DNA of 64,000 nt from Spirosoma luteum DSM 19990 (GTDB taxonomy: Bacteria; Bacteroidota; Bacteroidia; Cytophagales; Spirosomataceae): positions 75,107-139,106 of the forward strand of contig NZ_KB893313.1 of assembly GCF_000374065.1 (NCBI RefSeq), written 5' to 3'. Below the pieces are notes generated by a model. It was not told where the DNA came from, did no database searches, and saw only the letters and a list, made by a program, of their open reading frames with translations. Shown here piece after piece: positions 1-8,878 of this stretch; positions within the stretch are counted from its first letter, which is position 1; every line of letters begins with the position of its first letter. A program made the position numbers and the translations under genes.

Positions 1-1199
1 CCAGCCACTACCGATACACTGATGTGATTAACCAAATAAGAACCCAGTGGCAGGGAGAGACCCAGGCTGCCGTTTACATCGTTTATTTTCAAACCCGATA
101 CCAGATAAGGCATCTGATTATACTGGAAACCTGCCCGGTACGTAATCAGGTCGCGGTAGCGGCTCGACGTGGGCTTGGGGGTAAATTCGGCACCGGCCGC
201 TATGTTCATGGCATCGACCAGGTTAGCTGGTTTACCATCGGGTGTGCGATATTGGCTCCATTGCTGTAACCCTACATCGACACCAACCAGTAGGGAGCTT
301 CCCTTTTCCAGGCTTATGCCGAAACGCACCTGCTGGGGCAGCGTAGACGCCCCGGTGGAGTTAAGCCGCAGGGTATCGGGAGCCGCCACTACCTGCTGAT
401 CTGTGCTGGTTTGCTGATAAATGTCTGTTTGTTGCGCTCCAACACGCATCTGCGGGTCGAACGTAGCCCCTACGTTCAGCGTCAGTTTCTCAGACAGTTT
501 AGGACGCCAGGCAGCACCAAGTTTCAAGACAATGTCGCTGTAGTTCGTGCGGTTCAATCGGTTAATAAGTACATCCTCATTGCTACCCGTAAACACTCTG
601 GAACTGGACGTATGCGTGATGTTACCGAAAAGGAAAGAGGCTTCCACACCCGCATAAATATTTTTCGTGATGCGAACGCCATTGGCTATCGATGCTTTAT
701 TTAAGCCTCCACGACCCGTATATTCATAACGGGTGGGGTATACCGTTCCCGGCACGGTAGAGGTTTCCTGCGTGTTGTAATTAACAAACGTGTAGGGTCG
801 CAGGCTGATTGATATATTCCAGCGCGAATTGGCCGGAAAAGCCAGTGCCAGATAACCCAGGTTCCCGGACACGTCACGCTGATTCTGTAACTGATTACCG
901 ATGTTCTGGCTAAGTCCTTTCGTTTGACCGAGCAGGCCCACCTCAAACACCGTGAAACGGGTCCGGCGAGCGAGCAGCGCCGGATTTTGCAGATTCAGGT
1001 AGAATGGGCTGGCATTGCTGATGCCCACCTCCCCCATGGCCATATTCGTTACATTGGCCGGACTGTACAGTTCACCGACACCCAGTGCCGAATAAGGTGA
1101 GTTGCCTAATCCCTGGGCCAGTACCATTGGCGATGTAACGGCTACAACCAGCAGGCTAAGCGTTAATGTCCGGCGTATTCGCCTGTATAGTTTCAACAT
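1..1199 (-). CDS. FadL/OmpP1-like outer-membrane barrel protein (3' part beyond the window)
   Basis: The minus strand is open from an ATG at 1199 to the left edge without a stop, giving 399 residues of a longer protein. The N-terminus (MLKLYRRIRRTLTLSLLVVA then ...SPMVLAQ) is a clear Sec signal peptide ending near residue 29. After it come G/N/S-rich segments with alternating hydrophobic residues typical of outer-membrane beta strands, and an N-terminal section (residues about 30-75) with many small residues and the phrase NLQNPALLARRTRF. This resembles the FadL/OmpP1 transporters that follow coaX in many Bacteroidota; that neighbour rule is from memory. The first 44 bases overlap the end of coaX, so the two are probably co-transcribed. 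The role (uptake of a hydrophobic substrate) is inferred from the fold only. Confidence 0.8.
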   Translation of the reverse strand, partial: MLKLYRRIRRTLTLSLLVVAVTSPMVLAQGLGNSPYSALGVGELYSPANVTNMAMGEVGISNASPFYLNLQNPALLARRTRFTVFEVGLLGQTKGLSQNIGNQLQNQRDVSGNLGYLALAFPANSRWNISISLRPYTFVNYNTQETSTVPGTVYPTRYEYTGRGGLNKASIANGVRITKNIYAGVEASFLFGNITHTSSSRVFTGSNEDVLINRLNRTNYSDIVLKLGAAWRPKLSEKLTLNVGATFDPQMRVGAQQTDIYQQTSTDQQVVAAPDTLRLNSTGASTLPQQVRFGISLEKGSSLLVGVDVGLQQWSQYRTPDGKPANLVDAMNIAAGAEFTPKPTSSRYRDLITYRAGFQYNQMPYLVSGLKINDVNGSLGLSLPLGSYLVNHISVSVVA

Positions 1200-1938
1200 T
1201 ATAGCGTAAAATTCGATTCAATCCCATGAGCACTAATTCGGGAACTACAAATATCGGGGGTTTAAGACGACTTTCAAAGGCGGGGGCATCCCCCCCGCAG
1301 AGTAATACCACCAAACCGGGCCGCTCCCGCCGGTAACTTTCCACGATACCCGTCAGTTCAAAAGCCAATCCATTCATCACCCCACTATGCAGGGCTGCCT
1401 GCGTATTTTTAGCGGTCAGGCCGGGCCAATCCTGGCCGGACCAGTCAGCGAGTGTTTCCACCAGTGGAAGCCGGGCCGTTTGTTCGTGCATGGCTCTAAA
1501 CCGCATGCGTAACCCCGGCGAAATCAATCCGCCCTGAAACACCGAATCCCGGTCTACGAAGTCGGCCGTGAGGCAGGTGCCAAGGTCAAGAACCAGGCAA
1601 TCCTGTCCCGGAAACAGCGTACTAGCCCCCACAGCCGCAGCTACGCGGTCGGCACCGAGGGTGGCGGGCGTTTCGTACGCTTTACGCAGGGGTACGGGTG
1701 TTTGGCTGTCGAATACGATAAGACCCGCTTTTATTCCTGCCAGTCGTTCCCTGATTTCTTCGGCCGGCCGACTCGTTGAGGAAACGATTAACTGAGTCAC
1801 CAACCGGTTAGCAAGCGTCGTTACCAGTGCGTCCATATCGGCATACTGCCCCGTTTCAACTAAGTCTGTACCGGTAAACCAGCCTGTTTTCAGGCGCGTA
1901 TTCCCCCAGTCGATAACCAGATTTGTAGCGGTTGGCAT
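1156..1938 (-). CDS. coaX: Type III pantothenate kinase
   Basis: This 260-residue enzyme would phosphorylate pantothenate, the first step of coenzyme A synthesis, in the cytoplasm. The family's ASKHA motifs are present: an N-terminal phosphate loop VIDWGNTRLK (residues 8-17), the LGADR motif (94-98) that binds pantothenate, and VLDLGTCLTADF (116-127) carrying the catalytic aspartate region. The length is normal for CoaX. The canonical D-x-GNT is here D-W-GNT, common in Bacteroidota. The ATG at 1938 places the first motif at residue 8, as expected. Its 3' end overlaps the next gene, an outer-membrane barrel, by 44 bases. Confidence 0.97.
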   Translation of the reverse strand: MPTATNLVIDWGNTRLKTGWFTGTDLVETGQYADMDALVTTLANRLVTQLIVSSTSRPAEEIRERLAGIKAGLIVFDSQTPVPLRKAYETPATLGADRVAAAVGASTLFPGQDCLVLDLGTCLTADFVDRDSVFQGGLISPGLRMRFRAMHEQTARLPLVETLADWSGQDWPGLTAKNTQAALHSGVMNGLAFELTGIVESYRRERPGLVVLLCGGDAPAFESRLKPPIFVVPELVLMGLNRILRYNVETIQANTPDINA

Positions 1939-2427
1939 ATAGCTTTTTCAAATGCAGTACGGAAGGGCAACGTATGTACCGAAAACAAATTGGCGATTTC
2001 CGGTTGATTTAAGCTTTTTTAACGACAATTCGTACCTGTCTGGACTGCCCGTAGTTACTACGGTTGACTTTTTGATCCTGGCCGCTTCCATTGTTGGCTT
2101 CACCTTGCTGTTCCAGCGTAGACAACGGGAAAACCTGCGGGGAAAAAGATGTTACAATTCCAGTATGATCAGGCAAGACCAGAGTCTCAAATTGAGACAC
2201 AAAACCAAACGCTACAGACGGTTGGGCAGGAGTCACATAATAATATTGGCCAGATTTTAACCGTAGCCCAGCTGCATTTAAACACGCCCGTACTACCAAC
2301 ATTGTGGTTTCCATTCGGTATGCCTACATGGGCTCTACCATTAAAATAAAGTTCGGATTTGTCGGCAAGAACGGTTTTACTACCGCAAAAACCAGGAGTA
2401 TCTGCCGAAGATTTCAATGATTAGCCC
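1939..2427. other. Intergenic stretch without a confident gene
   Basis: Nearly 490 bases separate coaX from the small secreted-protein gene. A minus-strand reading frame at 2009-2314 (101 residues, ending RQVRIVVKKA) and another at 2187-2417 (76 residues) overlap each other. Neither has a signal peptide, a known motif or a clear ribosome-binding site. They may be remnants or chance frames. The segment must contain the coaX promoter near 1940-2000, but no match to TTTG-N19-TAnnTTTG is clear there. Confidence 0.4.
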
Positions 2428-2820
2428 CTACTTTCCCTCTGCTTTGGGCTGTAGGGAGCCACGGGCGATCGGTTCGGGTTTTGATTGGGGGGTTGTGTAT
2501 CGAAGCAGGGTAGCCGTTGGGTAGTCCGATTTTGGTGGGCGCGTGATGACCAGCTGGTAGGAACGGGTACCCACAATCAGGTTGGAATAGGCCATTTCTT
2601 TAGTCTGTTCCTGAAGCAGGCTCCAGTTAGCTATAGGTTCTTTGGCCAGTAGGGCCTGGTCCTCCTTCGAGAGGGCAGCAAAAGCGGTGTCGGCCACAAA
2701 CCGTTTGCTGGTCAGGCCTTCAATAACCGAAGCGATGGGCGACGGAACGGCCACATCGGGTTTTGTTTGCGCGATAGCTGATCCACCCAACAACAAAAAC
2801 AGGGCACATAGTCGGTTCAT
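2428..2820 (-). CDS. Small secreted protein of unknown function
   Basis: A 130-residue protein starting MNRLCALFLLLGGSAIAQ, a standard short signal peptide with cleavage likely after AIAQ (residue 18), so it is exported to the periplasm or beyond. The mature part is about 110 residues, hydrophilic, with a proline-rich C-terminus (residues about 108-130). No domain is recognised. It reads away from the LytTR-receiver gene upstream on the same strand, separated by about 190 bases with no apparent gene. The start is supported by the signal peptide. Function unknown. Confidence 0.7.
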   Translation of the reverse strand: MNRLCALFLLLGGSAIAQTKPDVAVPSPIASVIEGLTSKRFVADTAFAALSKEDQALLAKEPIANWSLLQEQTKEMAYSNLIVGTRSYQLVITRPPKSDYPTATLLRYTTPQSKPEPIARGSLQPKAEGK

Positions 2821-3009
2821 AGCGTTTCGTTAGTTAGCTGATCCTGGAACCAGGATTCAGCTAGTAAACCCAGGCAGGACCATTTGGTTGATAAATCATT
2901 ACGGAAAGGCCGGCTAACGCACAAATACCCGGAAAACGAACCGGCTATGGGCATCTACGGCTAGCACCGTTTGGCTGAAATAGTAGTTACTCACTGATCG
3001 GTTGACCTA

Positions 3010-3930
3010 CTACGCAGTTTCATCACGGAACTCTGCCGGCAGCGCGACGGTATTCAACCAAAATTGACATACCCGCTCGATAACCTGGACCAGTGCTCCC
3101 TGATTGTCAGACAGCGAAATGACAGAATTTGCCTTTCTTTCGTATGCTTCCGTTACAGATTGATCGGTATTGGAAACCAGAAGAATCAAGGGTATCCGAC
3201 TCAGTTTCGGGTCTTCTTTTAGGTGCTGTAAGGTTTGCATTCGTTCCTGCGTTCTGGTTCGGGCATCCATCAGGATCAGGACCGGATATTTACGGTAAGA
3301 TAAGGGCCTAAATACGTCTGCCAGATGGCTGCTTTGTTGAGTTGTGTGCAGCTGATAGGCTGGCCATCTTTCCTCAATCAGCTGCCTGGCAAATATGGCA
3401 ATCGGTTCGTCATCGGTCACCAGAAGTACAGAGCGCGTTGCCACTTCATGCTGCGGAACAGGTGTCTTCGAAACGGAGTCGACAGCGGTATTTTTGGCAG
3501 AAATCGAACCAGCCGACGCCAGGCAGTATTGGAGAGAGTCAGCTACCTGAGTCCAGCGTCGGCGACTAACGGGAAATACTTCCCCACTGTCTAACCGAAT
3601 TTCGCCTGCCATTTTCTGACGCACTGGCTGGTGCAGGCTTTTCACGCAAGCCGGGTTGATCAACACCGTTTTATGAGCCCGTATAAAACGGGGAAGTTTA
3701 TTAGCCAGATAGCTGATCGATTTAGCCAGCAATTTCTTTTCGCCATTCCGAAAATGGAGCCAGCTGTAATTATTGGCACCTGAAAAGTAAGAAATCAATT
3801 CCGGATGTTCCAGGGCTGGTTTGATGATACTCATAAGCAAACGTGCTAACTGGTATAATTCCCCTGACAGCAGTTGACAGGGACAGTATGGTACTAACCC
3901 TATCAGGGTTATTCGTCGTTCGACAGGCAT
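3010..3930 (-). CDS. LytTR DNA-binding domain fused to a degenerate receiver domain
   Basis: This 306-residue protein has an unusual order: a LytTR DNA-binding domain first (residues about 45-130, with NNYSWLHF, RFIRAHKTVLINPACV and the terminal GEVFPVSRRRWTQV), then a receiver domain (about 166-292). Most LytTR response regulators have the receiver first. In the receiver the acidic pair D173/D174, the acceptor D222 and S253 are present, but the invariant lysine position holds leucine (L273 in NSVISLSDN, where the neighbouring receivers read NSYIVKP). The C-terminus FWLNTVALP matches the W-x-x-TV-x-LP ending of the receivers at 5941-6405 and 7311-7793, so the three are probably related. An internal ATG at 3834 (MSIIKPALEHP) is a plausible alternative start. 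A transcription-factor role is inferred; phosphorylation-dependent switching is doubtful. Confidence 0.85.
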   Translation of the reverse strand: MPVERRITLIGLVPYCPCQLLSGELYQLARLLMSIIKPALEHPELISYFSGANNYSWLHFRNGEKKLLAKSISYLANKLPRFIRAHKTVLINPACVKSLHQPVRQKMAGEIRLDSGEVFPVSRRRWTQVADSLQYCLASAGSISAKNTAVDSVSKTPVPQHEVATRSVLLVTDDEPIAIFARQLIEERWPAYQLHTTQQSSHLADVFRPLSYRKYPVLILMDARTRTQERMQTLQHLKEDPKLSRIPLILLVSNTDQSVTEAYERKANSVISLSDNQGALVQVIERVCQFWLNTVALPAEFRDETA

Positions 3931-4638
3931 TTCCCCTTCCTGATTCTATCCCTGCCGAAGGTCCGGCAAATTGGTGGCTTTACTGAACACTTGCCAAACC
4001 CTGTCAGGTATACCATCATCAACAACCCGATGGTGGTAACGGTTTAATGATCTCCACTCCGCTGGCCTGCCCAATGAGAAAATAACGACACGGTACGTCT
4101 GGCAGACAACGGCAAAACGGGGGCCATCCGTATAAGTATTGAGTAGCCCGCACGGCGGAATCACCCTGTCACTGTCGGGAGTAAATTCACCAGCAGTTGC
4201 CCCTCCCGAGAACCCACGCGATTTATAGATTATAATGTCGCCATGAATCTATCCCTGCGTTACGATTGTCTGCCGTAGGGAAGGAATTGTAGTGGTGAAC
4301 AACCAACAGCACCAGGTCGCGCTGGCCGCTTTTACCCTGTATCAGCAACTTCAGAAACAGATTTTCAAGCATCTTCGTATTGACTATCAACCAATTAACT
4401 TCATTCATAGATGACAGGCAATACTGAATGGCAGAACCATAACCGCCACTTTCTACGGTAGTTTTATAAGCTTTCATGTAGCCAGATTTTTCTTTTAAAG
4501 TGGATTCTATTCGTAGATTTATAAACGCATTTCAGTCAGACCACTTGCTTTCCGCCTGGTTTCCCGGTGGGAATTTATCCCCTCCGTAGCGAACCGCATA
4601 ACCGAACGCTGGTTATCAGCCTAACCAGACTTATCCCT
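3931..4638. other. Divergent intergenic region with two doubtful small frames
   Basis: About 700 bases lie between the LytTR-receiver gene (minus) and the histidine kinase gene (plus). Two minus-strand frames are open: 3946-4164 (72 residues, GTG start) and 4223-4477 (84 residues, MKAYKTTVESGGYG...). The second is preceded by an A-rich stretch and might be a real small cytoplasmic protein, but it has no recognised motif. I see no repeats or terminator here. The region should hold the promoters of both flanking regulators. Confidence 0.35.
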
Positions 4639-5928
4639 ATGTCAATCATTCCTCCCGGTATCTCTCAGCCCCTGGCTGAACTTGTCTCTTATTTTTTTAC
4701 CCGCCGGGAAGTTATTTTACAGAACTGGCGAACCGCCTGTGAAGAAGACCTTGCCCTGAGTAAAATTTCATCGCTGAGCCGGGAGGAATTCAACAATCTG
4801 TTGCCCATTATTTTAGATATCCTTGAACAGCGCTTACTACGTCAAACGCCGGAAGCCGACCCGGTCCTGATGGCCAGTTTGCACGGTTTGCAACGGTGGC
4901 AACGGGCCTATGCCTTACCGGAAACGCTCCGGGAACTGAATCACTTAACGAGGATTCTGTATCAGGAACTTCAGCTTTTTCAGGAACTTATTCCTCAGGC
5001 CAATGCCAGCATGCTGCTCCAGGTACAACAGCAGATTAGTCAGTTGATGAGCGAGACAATACTGAGTAGTGTGCAAAAGTATGATGAACTTCAGCGCCTG
5101 GAGGCCGTTAATCGGGTTTCTACCCTCCGGGAAGCTATCGATCAGATGCAGGAACTGTCCCGGCAGCGGAGCGATATGCTACGGACCTCCTCCCATGATT
5201 TACGGGGTAGTTTCGGGCTTGTTAACAGTGCTGCTCACCTGCTGAATACGAAAGGACTAAATGAGCAGGACCGGGAGCAGTTTCAAAACATACTGAATCG
5301 AAATCTGGGGAATATCAAGTCGATATTAAATAACCTGATGGCCTTGTCGCGCCTGGAAGCCGGTGAAGAACTACTCCGGATAGAGCCTGTTGATGTTGGT
5401 AAGCTACTAACCGAACTCGTAACGGATGCTCAGGTACTGGCCAACGATCGTGGGTTGATTCTTCAGGCCAATGGGCCTGATACGCTGGTGCTTGAAACTG
5501 ATGCGGCTAAACTCCAGCGGATTGTACAGAATTTACTCATGAATGCGTTGACTTATACGCCTGCTGGTTTTATATCAGTTTCCTGGTCAAAGTCAGACAA
5601 CAACTACTGGCTGGTTAGTGTGCAGGACTCAGGACCGGGTTTGCCTGCTGGTTTGACAAGCCTGTTAGCCTCACAATTGAAACCAGTGACTGAAGCCACC
5701 AGTGCAACCGGAATCGGTCAGCCAGAACCGTCGGTGATGCCTGCTTCTGATGAGCAGCACATCCCTCCCGGTCCGGAGCTGGCCAACCGGGCTAACCAGG
5801 GAGAAGGAGTTGGCCTGCAGATTGTTAAACGACTGTGCGATTTACTGGATGCCAAGCTGGAGATTGAAACTCACACTGGCCGGGGTACGCTCTTCCGCAT
5901 TCGCCTGTCCATTCATCAGGCTGGCTGA
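4639..5928 (+). CDS. Sensor histidine kinase with RsbRD-like N-terminal region
   Basis: A 429-residue soluble histidine kinase. Residues 1-150 form an all-helical region with the phrase TRREVILQNWRTACEED, resembling the RsbRD N-terminal sensor fold. A HisKA dimerisation domain follows, with the phosphorylated histidine H186 in SSHDLRG. The HATPase domain has an N box (QNLLMNAL, N302), G1 (DSGPG, 330-334) and G2 (GEGVGLQIVKRL, from 388). About 50 residues between G1 and G2 (340-388) are a low-complexity insert rich in S, P and E. No membrane segment is seen, so it should be cytoplasmic. I chose the ATG at 4639; an in-frame GTG at 4567 would add 24 residues that look untranslated. It converges with a receiver gene 12 bases downstream, its likely partner. 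Confidence 0.88.
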   Translation: MSIIPPGISQPLAELVSYFFTRREVILQNWRTACEEDLALSKISSLSREEFNNLLPIILDILEQRLLRQTPEADPVLMASLHGLQRWQRAYALPETLRELNHLTRILYQELQLFQELIPQANASMLLQVQQQISQLMSETILSSVQKYDELQRLEAVNRVSTLREAIDQMQELSRQRSDMLRTSSHDLRGSFGLVNSAAHLLNTKGLNEQDREQFQNILNRNLGNIKSILNNLMALSRLEAGEELLRIEPVDVGKLLTELVTDAQVLANDRGLILQANGPDTLVLETDAAKLQRIVQNLLMNALTYTPAGFISVSWSKSDNNYWLVSVQDSGPGLPAGLTSLLASQLKPVTEATSATGIGQPEPSVMPASDEQHIPPGPELANRANQGEGVGLQIVKRLCDLLDAKLEIETHTGRGTLFRIRLSIHQAG

Positions 5929-5940
5929 AGCAGTACTATG

Positions 5941-6405
5941 TCAGGGAAGCGGCAGGGTGACCGTGTCCCACCAGTATTGCCGGAGAGACTGGAAATAGGC
6001 CCGCCATTGATCGTAATTGACCGGCTTAACGATGTATGAATTGGTGCCCAGATCGTAGGACATCCGTACGTCTTCCGGCAATTCGGAATGGCTAAGCACA
6101 GCAACGGGAATTAATCGATAAGGGGACGTACTTCCTTTGATCTGCTTCAGCAAATCTAACCCGTTGGTTCGCTTTGGCAAATAGAGGTCCAACAAAATAA
6201 GCCGGGGAATTCGTTTATGTATCTGATTATCCTGGCTGAGTTGATGCAAAGCCTCTTCAGCAGTTGTGGCTACAACCAGTTTAACTTTCGGCATACAGTC
6301 AAAAAGTACCCGCTTAATGATCAGGAAATCGTCCGGATTATCTTCAATTAATAAAATTATAGCCTCTCGTGAACTACGTTTATGCGTGCTGTACTGATCG
6401 TTCAT
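5941..6405 (-). CDS. Single-domain response regulator (Rcp1-like)
   Basis: A 154-residue stand-alone receiver domain with no DNA-binding output. The phosphorylation site is complete: acidic pair E21/D22 in LLIEDNPDD, acceptor D73 in LILLDLYLP, S105 and K127 in SYIVKPVN. The C-terminus QYWWDTVTLPLP is shared with the receiver at 7311-7793. Such Rcp1-type receivers pass phosphate between kinases or act by protein contact. It ends 12 bases from the end of the convergent histidine kinase gene (4639-5928), which suggests but does not prove that they are partners. Confidence 0.93.
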   Translation of the reverse strand: MNDQYSTHKRSSREAIILLIEDNPDDFLIIKRVLFDCMPKVKLVVATTAEEALHQLSQDNQIHKRIPRLILLDLYLPKRTNGLDLLKQIKGSTSPYRLIPVAVLSHSELPEDVRMSYDLGTNSYIVKPVNYDQWRAYFQSLRQYWWDTVTLPLP

Positions 6406-6658
6406 ACAAAAGGGAATAAACAGGTTGGTACTGGTTGTAACTATAGTGGGAAGGGTGTGAATACACTACTTTTTGTCATACGCCGGGGTTAAGTTACGCC
6501 AAAAACAGGACAGCAGAGACTTTGCTTCTTAAAATAAATGAGGTCAACAAATCGACTTATACGGTAAGGAGTTAGTTAGTGTAATGGTTCAGGCAGGCAT
6601 ACTAAACAGAAAATCCTGCGTTCCAGTAAAAACGCTTTCACTTTGAACAGAATAAGCC

Positions 6659-7186
6659 ATGATGATGCTGGTCGTAAACGGAATAATTCGGGGGATTCAG
6701 TGTCCAGATATCGTCTTTTGGGTCAATGATTATGAGTCAGCGTTTGAGTTATTGACCCAGTTAGTAGCAGACCAATGGACTTTACGGCAGGCAACCCTCA
6801 TTGACGGCATGGAACGGATGCCCCTGCCCACAGAAGCCTTTGATGGACAGGCATTTCGGGCACCTGTGAAGTCCTTAGAGCAGCAATGGAAACAAATCTT
6901 ATCCACTCAGTCCACCCCGTCGACTGCGTTGGGCAAATACCGATTAAAAGACTGGCACTGCCGACTGGATGTATACTATGGTCAGCAACTTACTCAGCTA
7001 CAAACAACAGGATTAGCTTTAAGAGAGAAACTAACCAGACTAGTTGCCCTGCAAAATCCATCCTTGCGGCTCCGTTTATGGGACCAATACAATCGTTTAC
7101 TGGAAAGTAACCAGCGAATGCTGAGTCAGACAGTAGTTAACCGGCAAAGAAATCAGGACCGCTTAGCTAAGCTGGAAAAGAGCTAA
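6659..7186 (+). CDS. Protein of unknown function in the receiver/kinase cluster
   Basis: A 175-residue protein, rich in Q and L, that I do not recognise. The first 50 residues are mixed alpha/beta (MMMLVVNGIIRGIQC, IVFWVNDYESAFELL); residues about 100-175 look like one long helix or coiled coil (LREKLTRL...LRLWDQYNRLLESNQRML...LAKLEKS). There is no signal peptide or membrane segment. It lies between two receiver genes, on the same strand as the second (125 bases upstream of it), so it may be an accessory or phosphotransfer-like component, but no conserved histidine motif is visible. The ATG at 6659 is followed by two more methionines, so the exact start is uncertain. Confidence 0.6.
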   Translation: MMMLVVNGIIRGIQCPDIVFWVNDYESAFELLTQLVADQWTLRQATLIDGMERMPLPTEAFDGQAFRAPVKSLEQQWKQILSTQSTPSTALGKYRLKDWHCRLDVYYGQQLTQLQTTGLALREKLTRLVALQNPSLRLRLWDQYNRLLESNQRMLSQTVVNRQRNQDRLAKLEKS

Positions 7187-7310
7187 CGTACTCTGCTGTC
7201 GACACAACCGGCCCTATTTAGCCAACACGTTTGAGGAAAAATACAACAATTTTGCAATCCATTGACTGGATAGATTGTTACTATAGTTACTGGTAATACA
7301 ATCTTCCTTT

Positions 7311-7793
7311 ATGAAAGTAAATAATGATTCCTCCGCCCGGAAAGCAAACTTCAGACGGGCAAAAGTACTGGTCATAGATGATAATAAAGATCACTGGGTA
7401 GTAATCCAGAAAGCCATGCTGACGATTCTTCCGGAAGTAACGCCCGTATGGGTCGATACTCCTGAGCAGGCTCTGGCGCTTCTTAAGGAAGCCAGCTACC
7501 AGGAATGGGACATGCCCAAACTAATTCTGCTGGATTTGTACCTGCCTGAGCGTAATGATGGCTGGCAGCTGCTAAAACAGATAAAAGCAATGTCGTCCCC
7601 CTTTGATCATATCCCGATTGTTATGCTTAGCTCGTCGGAGACCAACATTGACATTACCGAAGCTTATACGCTGGGCATTTCTTCCTATCTGGTAAAGCCC
7701 ATTGATTTTAAGGATTGGCTGACGTATTTCACCGAAATTCGGCAGTACTGGTGGGAAACCGTTACGCTGCCCCTTTTACAATACAAACTTTAA
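7311..7793 (+). CDS. Single-domain response regulator (Rcp1-like)
   Basis: A 160-residue receiver domain with a short basic N-terminal extension (residues 1-17). The site residues are intact: D23/D24 in VLVIDDNKDH, acceptor D75 in LILLDLYLPE, S107 in MLSSSE, and K129 in SYLVKPID. The ending RQYWWETVTLPLL matches the receiver at 5941-6405 and, more loosely, the LytTR-receiver protein at 3010-3930. No output domain. It is probably a phosphorelay partner for the histidine kinase at 4639-5928 or for an unlinked kinase. The start is fixed by the conserved core beginning at residue 18. Confidence 0.92.
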   Translation: MKVNNDSSARKANFRRAKVLVIDDNKDHWVVIQKAMLTILPEVTPVWVDTPEQALALLKEASYQEWDMPKLILLDLYLPERNDGWQLLKQIKAMSSPFDHIPIVMLSSSETNIDITEAYTLGISSYLVKPIDFKDWLTYFTEIRQYWWETVTLPLLQYKL

Positions 7794-8020
7794 TGCAGTC
7801 AGTGCAACAAATGGTTCGCTACGTTCAGGGGTGTGGAAAAAGACGTGTTATTTTTGTGATACCCAGCACCAAAACACGCCTTTATGCCAGCCCGTTTCTG
7901 TTCGTTTACCAATAGGACGCCCGCTCCGGATTCAGGCCCTACGCTGAGACCCTGGTTTGAAACGATTATTGTCAATGAATCAATTCCCCTGGCCGGTTAC
8001 CGCTACAGTGGGCCAGGAGG

Positions 8021-8512
8021 TTATTTTTTGACAACGCTTATCTCGCCATTACGCTCAATAAATGCCTGCTCAATGTTGTCGGGAGTGGCTTCCTGGCCCT
8101 TGAGCCGCACCGCTTCCTCTATATCCCGCTCACTAACCAGCATAGATGTCATATTGGCCCGGTTAAATTGCCCGTTCACGTAAAGTACATTAGCTTCTCC
8201 ACTCACCAAACGACTTAAAATGCTGCTTTTGATAGACAGATAGGCCAGCAGTCGATGTAGGATAGCCAGCACTAAACAGGCACCCAGGGTACCGGTAAAG
8301 GAGGAAGCCCCCACAATACCCCGACTTAACGTAGCTCCCAGCAGAAGCGAAATAACCGTGTCGAACGGGGAACGCATCCCAAAAGCACGCCGACCCGCTA
8401 AGCGCACCAGAATAATAGCCAGCAGAAAGACTACAAAGGCCCGACAGGCCATTTGTCCATCGGTTATCAACTCATCTTTATGCCACAAATCCCCTAATAA
8501 TTGGTCTATCAT
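8021..8512 (-). CDS. DUF421 (YetF-like) membrane protein
   Basis: A 163-residue protein of the DUF421/YetF family. Hydrophobic segments at about 24-43 (RAFVVFLLAIILVRLAGRRA) and 53-87 form the membrane part. The family signature RLAGRRAFGMRSPFDTVISL (residues 37-56) is clear, followed by a short cytoplasmic domain with LYVNGQFNRANMTS and RDIEEAVRLKGQ. Family members are inner-membrane proteins linked to sporulation or stress, with no agreed biochemical function. This one is of the short type without a long C-terminal extension. It lies 60 bases from a small basic protein gene on the same strand. Confidence 0.9.
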   Translation of the reverse strand: MIDQLLGDLWHKDELITDGQMACRAFVVFLLAIILVRLAGRRAFGMRSPFDTVISLLLGATLSRGIVGASSFTGTLGACLVLAILHRLLAYLSIKSSILSRLVSGEANVLYVNGQFNRANMTSMLVSERDIEEAVRLKGQEATPDNIEQAFIERNGEISVVKK

Positions 8513-8572
8513 ACCCTTTAAGGAATTTTTCGTCGCTGCTCATGTCGTTCTATCCAGTATACTTATGTCCGA

Positions 8573-8878
8573 CTAAGTGCCCGCGTTTTTCTTCCGTGTA
8601 GCAGCTCCTTTTTTAGCCGAAGCAGATCGTTCTTCCGCTGTGCGCGAAGCCGAAGCGCCCCCCCCTTTCTTGCCACCCGTCTGTTCTGGTTCTTTGTTTT
8701 CTTTATGCCCGCGCCCCGAACCGCTTTTTTTACCGCCCCCAGACGTTTTGTTGACCGTAGACCAGGCGCGACGCTCCGCTTCATCGGTAGATACACCCCG
8801 GTCCTCATAACTCTCTTCAATGTGTTCGGCCTGCCGCTTTTGCTTGTCGGTGTAAGCCGATTTGTCTCCTCGTGGCAT
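8573..8878 (-). CDS. Small basic protein of the 'plasmid stabilization' type
   Basis: A 101-residue, highly charged protein starting MPRGDKSAYTDKQKRQAEHI. This N-terminal block, the following AERRAWSTVNKTSGGGKKSG, and a K/S/G/A-rich tail recall a widespread bacterial family that databases often call a plasmid stabilization protein, although it is usually chromosomal. The C-terminal part (SRTAEERSASAKKGAATRKK) looks like a disordered, nucleic-acid-binding tail. No toxin or antitoxin partner is next to it. A DNA-binding or stress role is inferred only from composition. Confidence 0.82.
   Translation of the reverse strand: MPRGDKSAYTDKQKRQAEHIEESYEDRGVSTDEAERRAWSTVNKTSGGGKKSGSGRGHKENKEPEQTGGKKGGGASASRTAEERSASAKKGAATRKKNAGT

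Noticed and set aside
701-946. 81-residue minus-strand frame near the left edge
   Set aside because: It is out of frame with the continuous barrel-protein frame that runs from 1199 to base 1, which has a signal peptide and consistent barrel composition.
8563-8820. Arginine-rich 85-residue frame on the minus strand
   Set aside because: It overlaps, in another frame, the small basic protein at 8573-8878, which has a recognisable N-terminal block.
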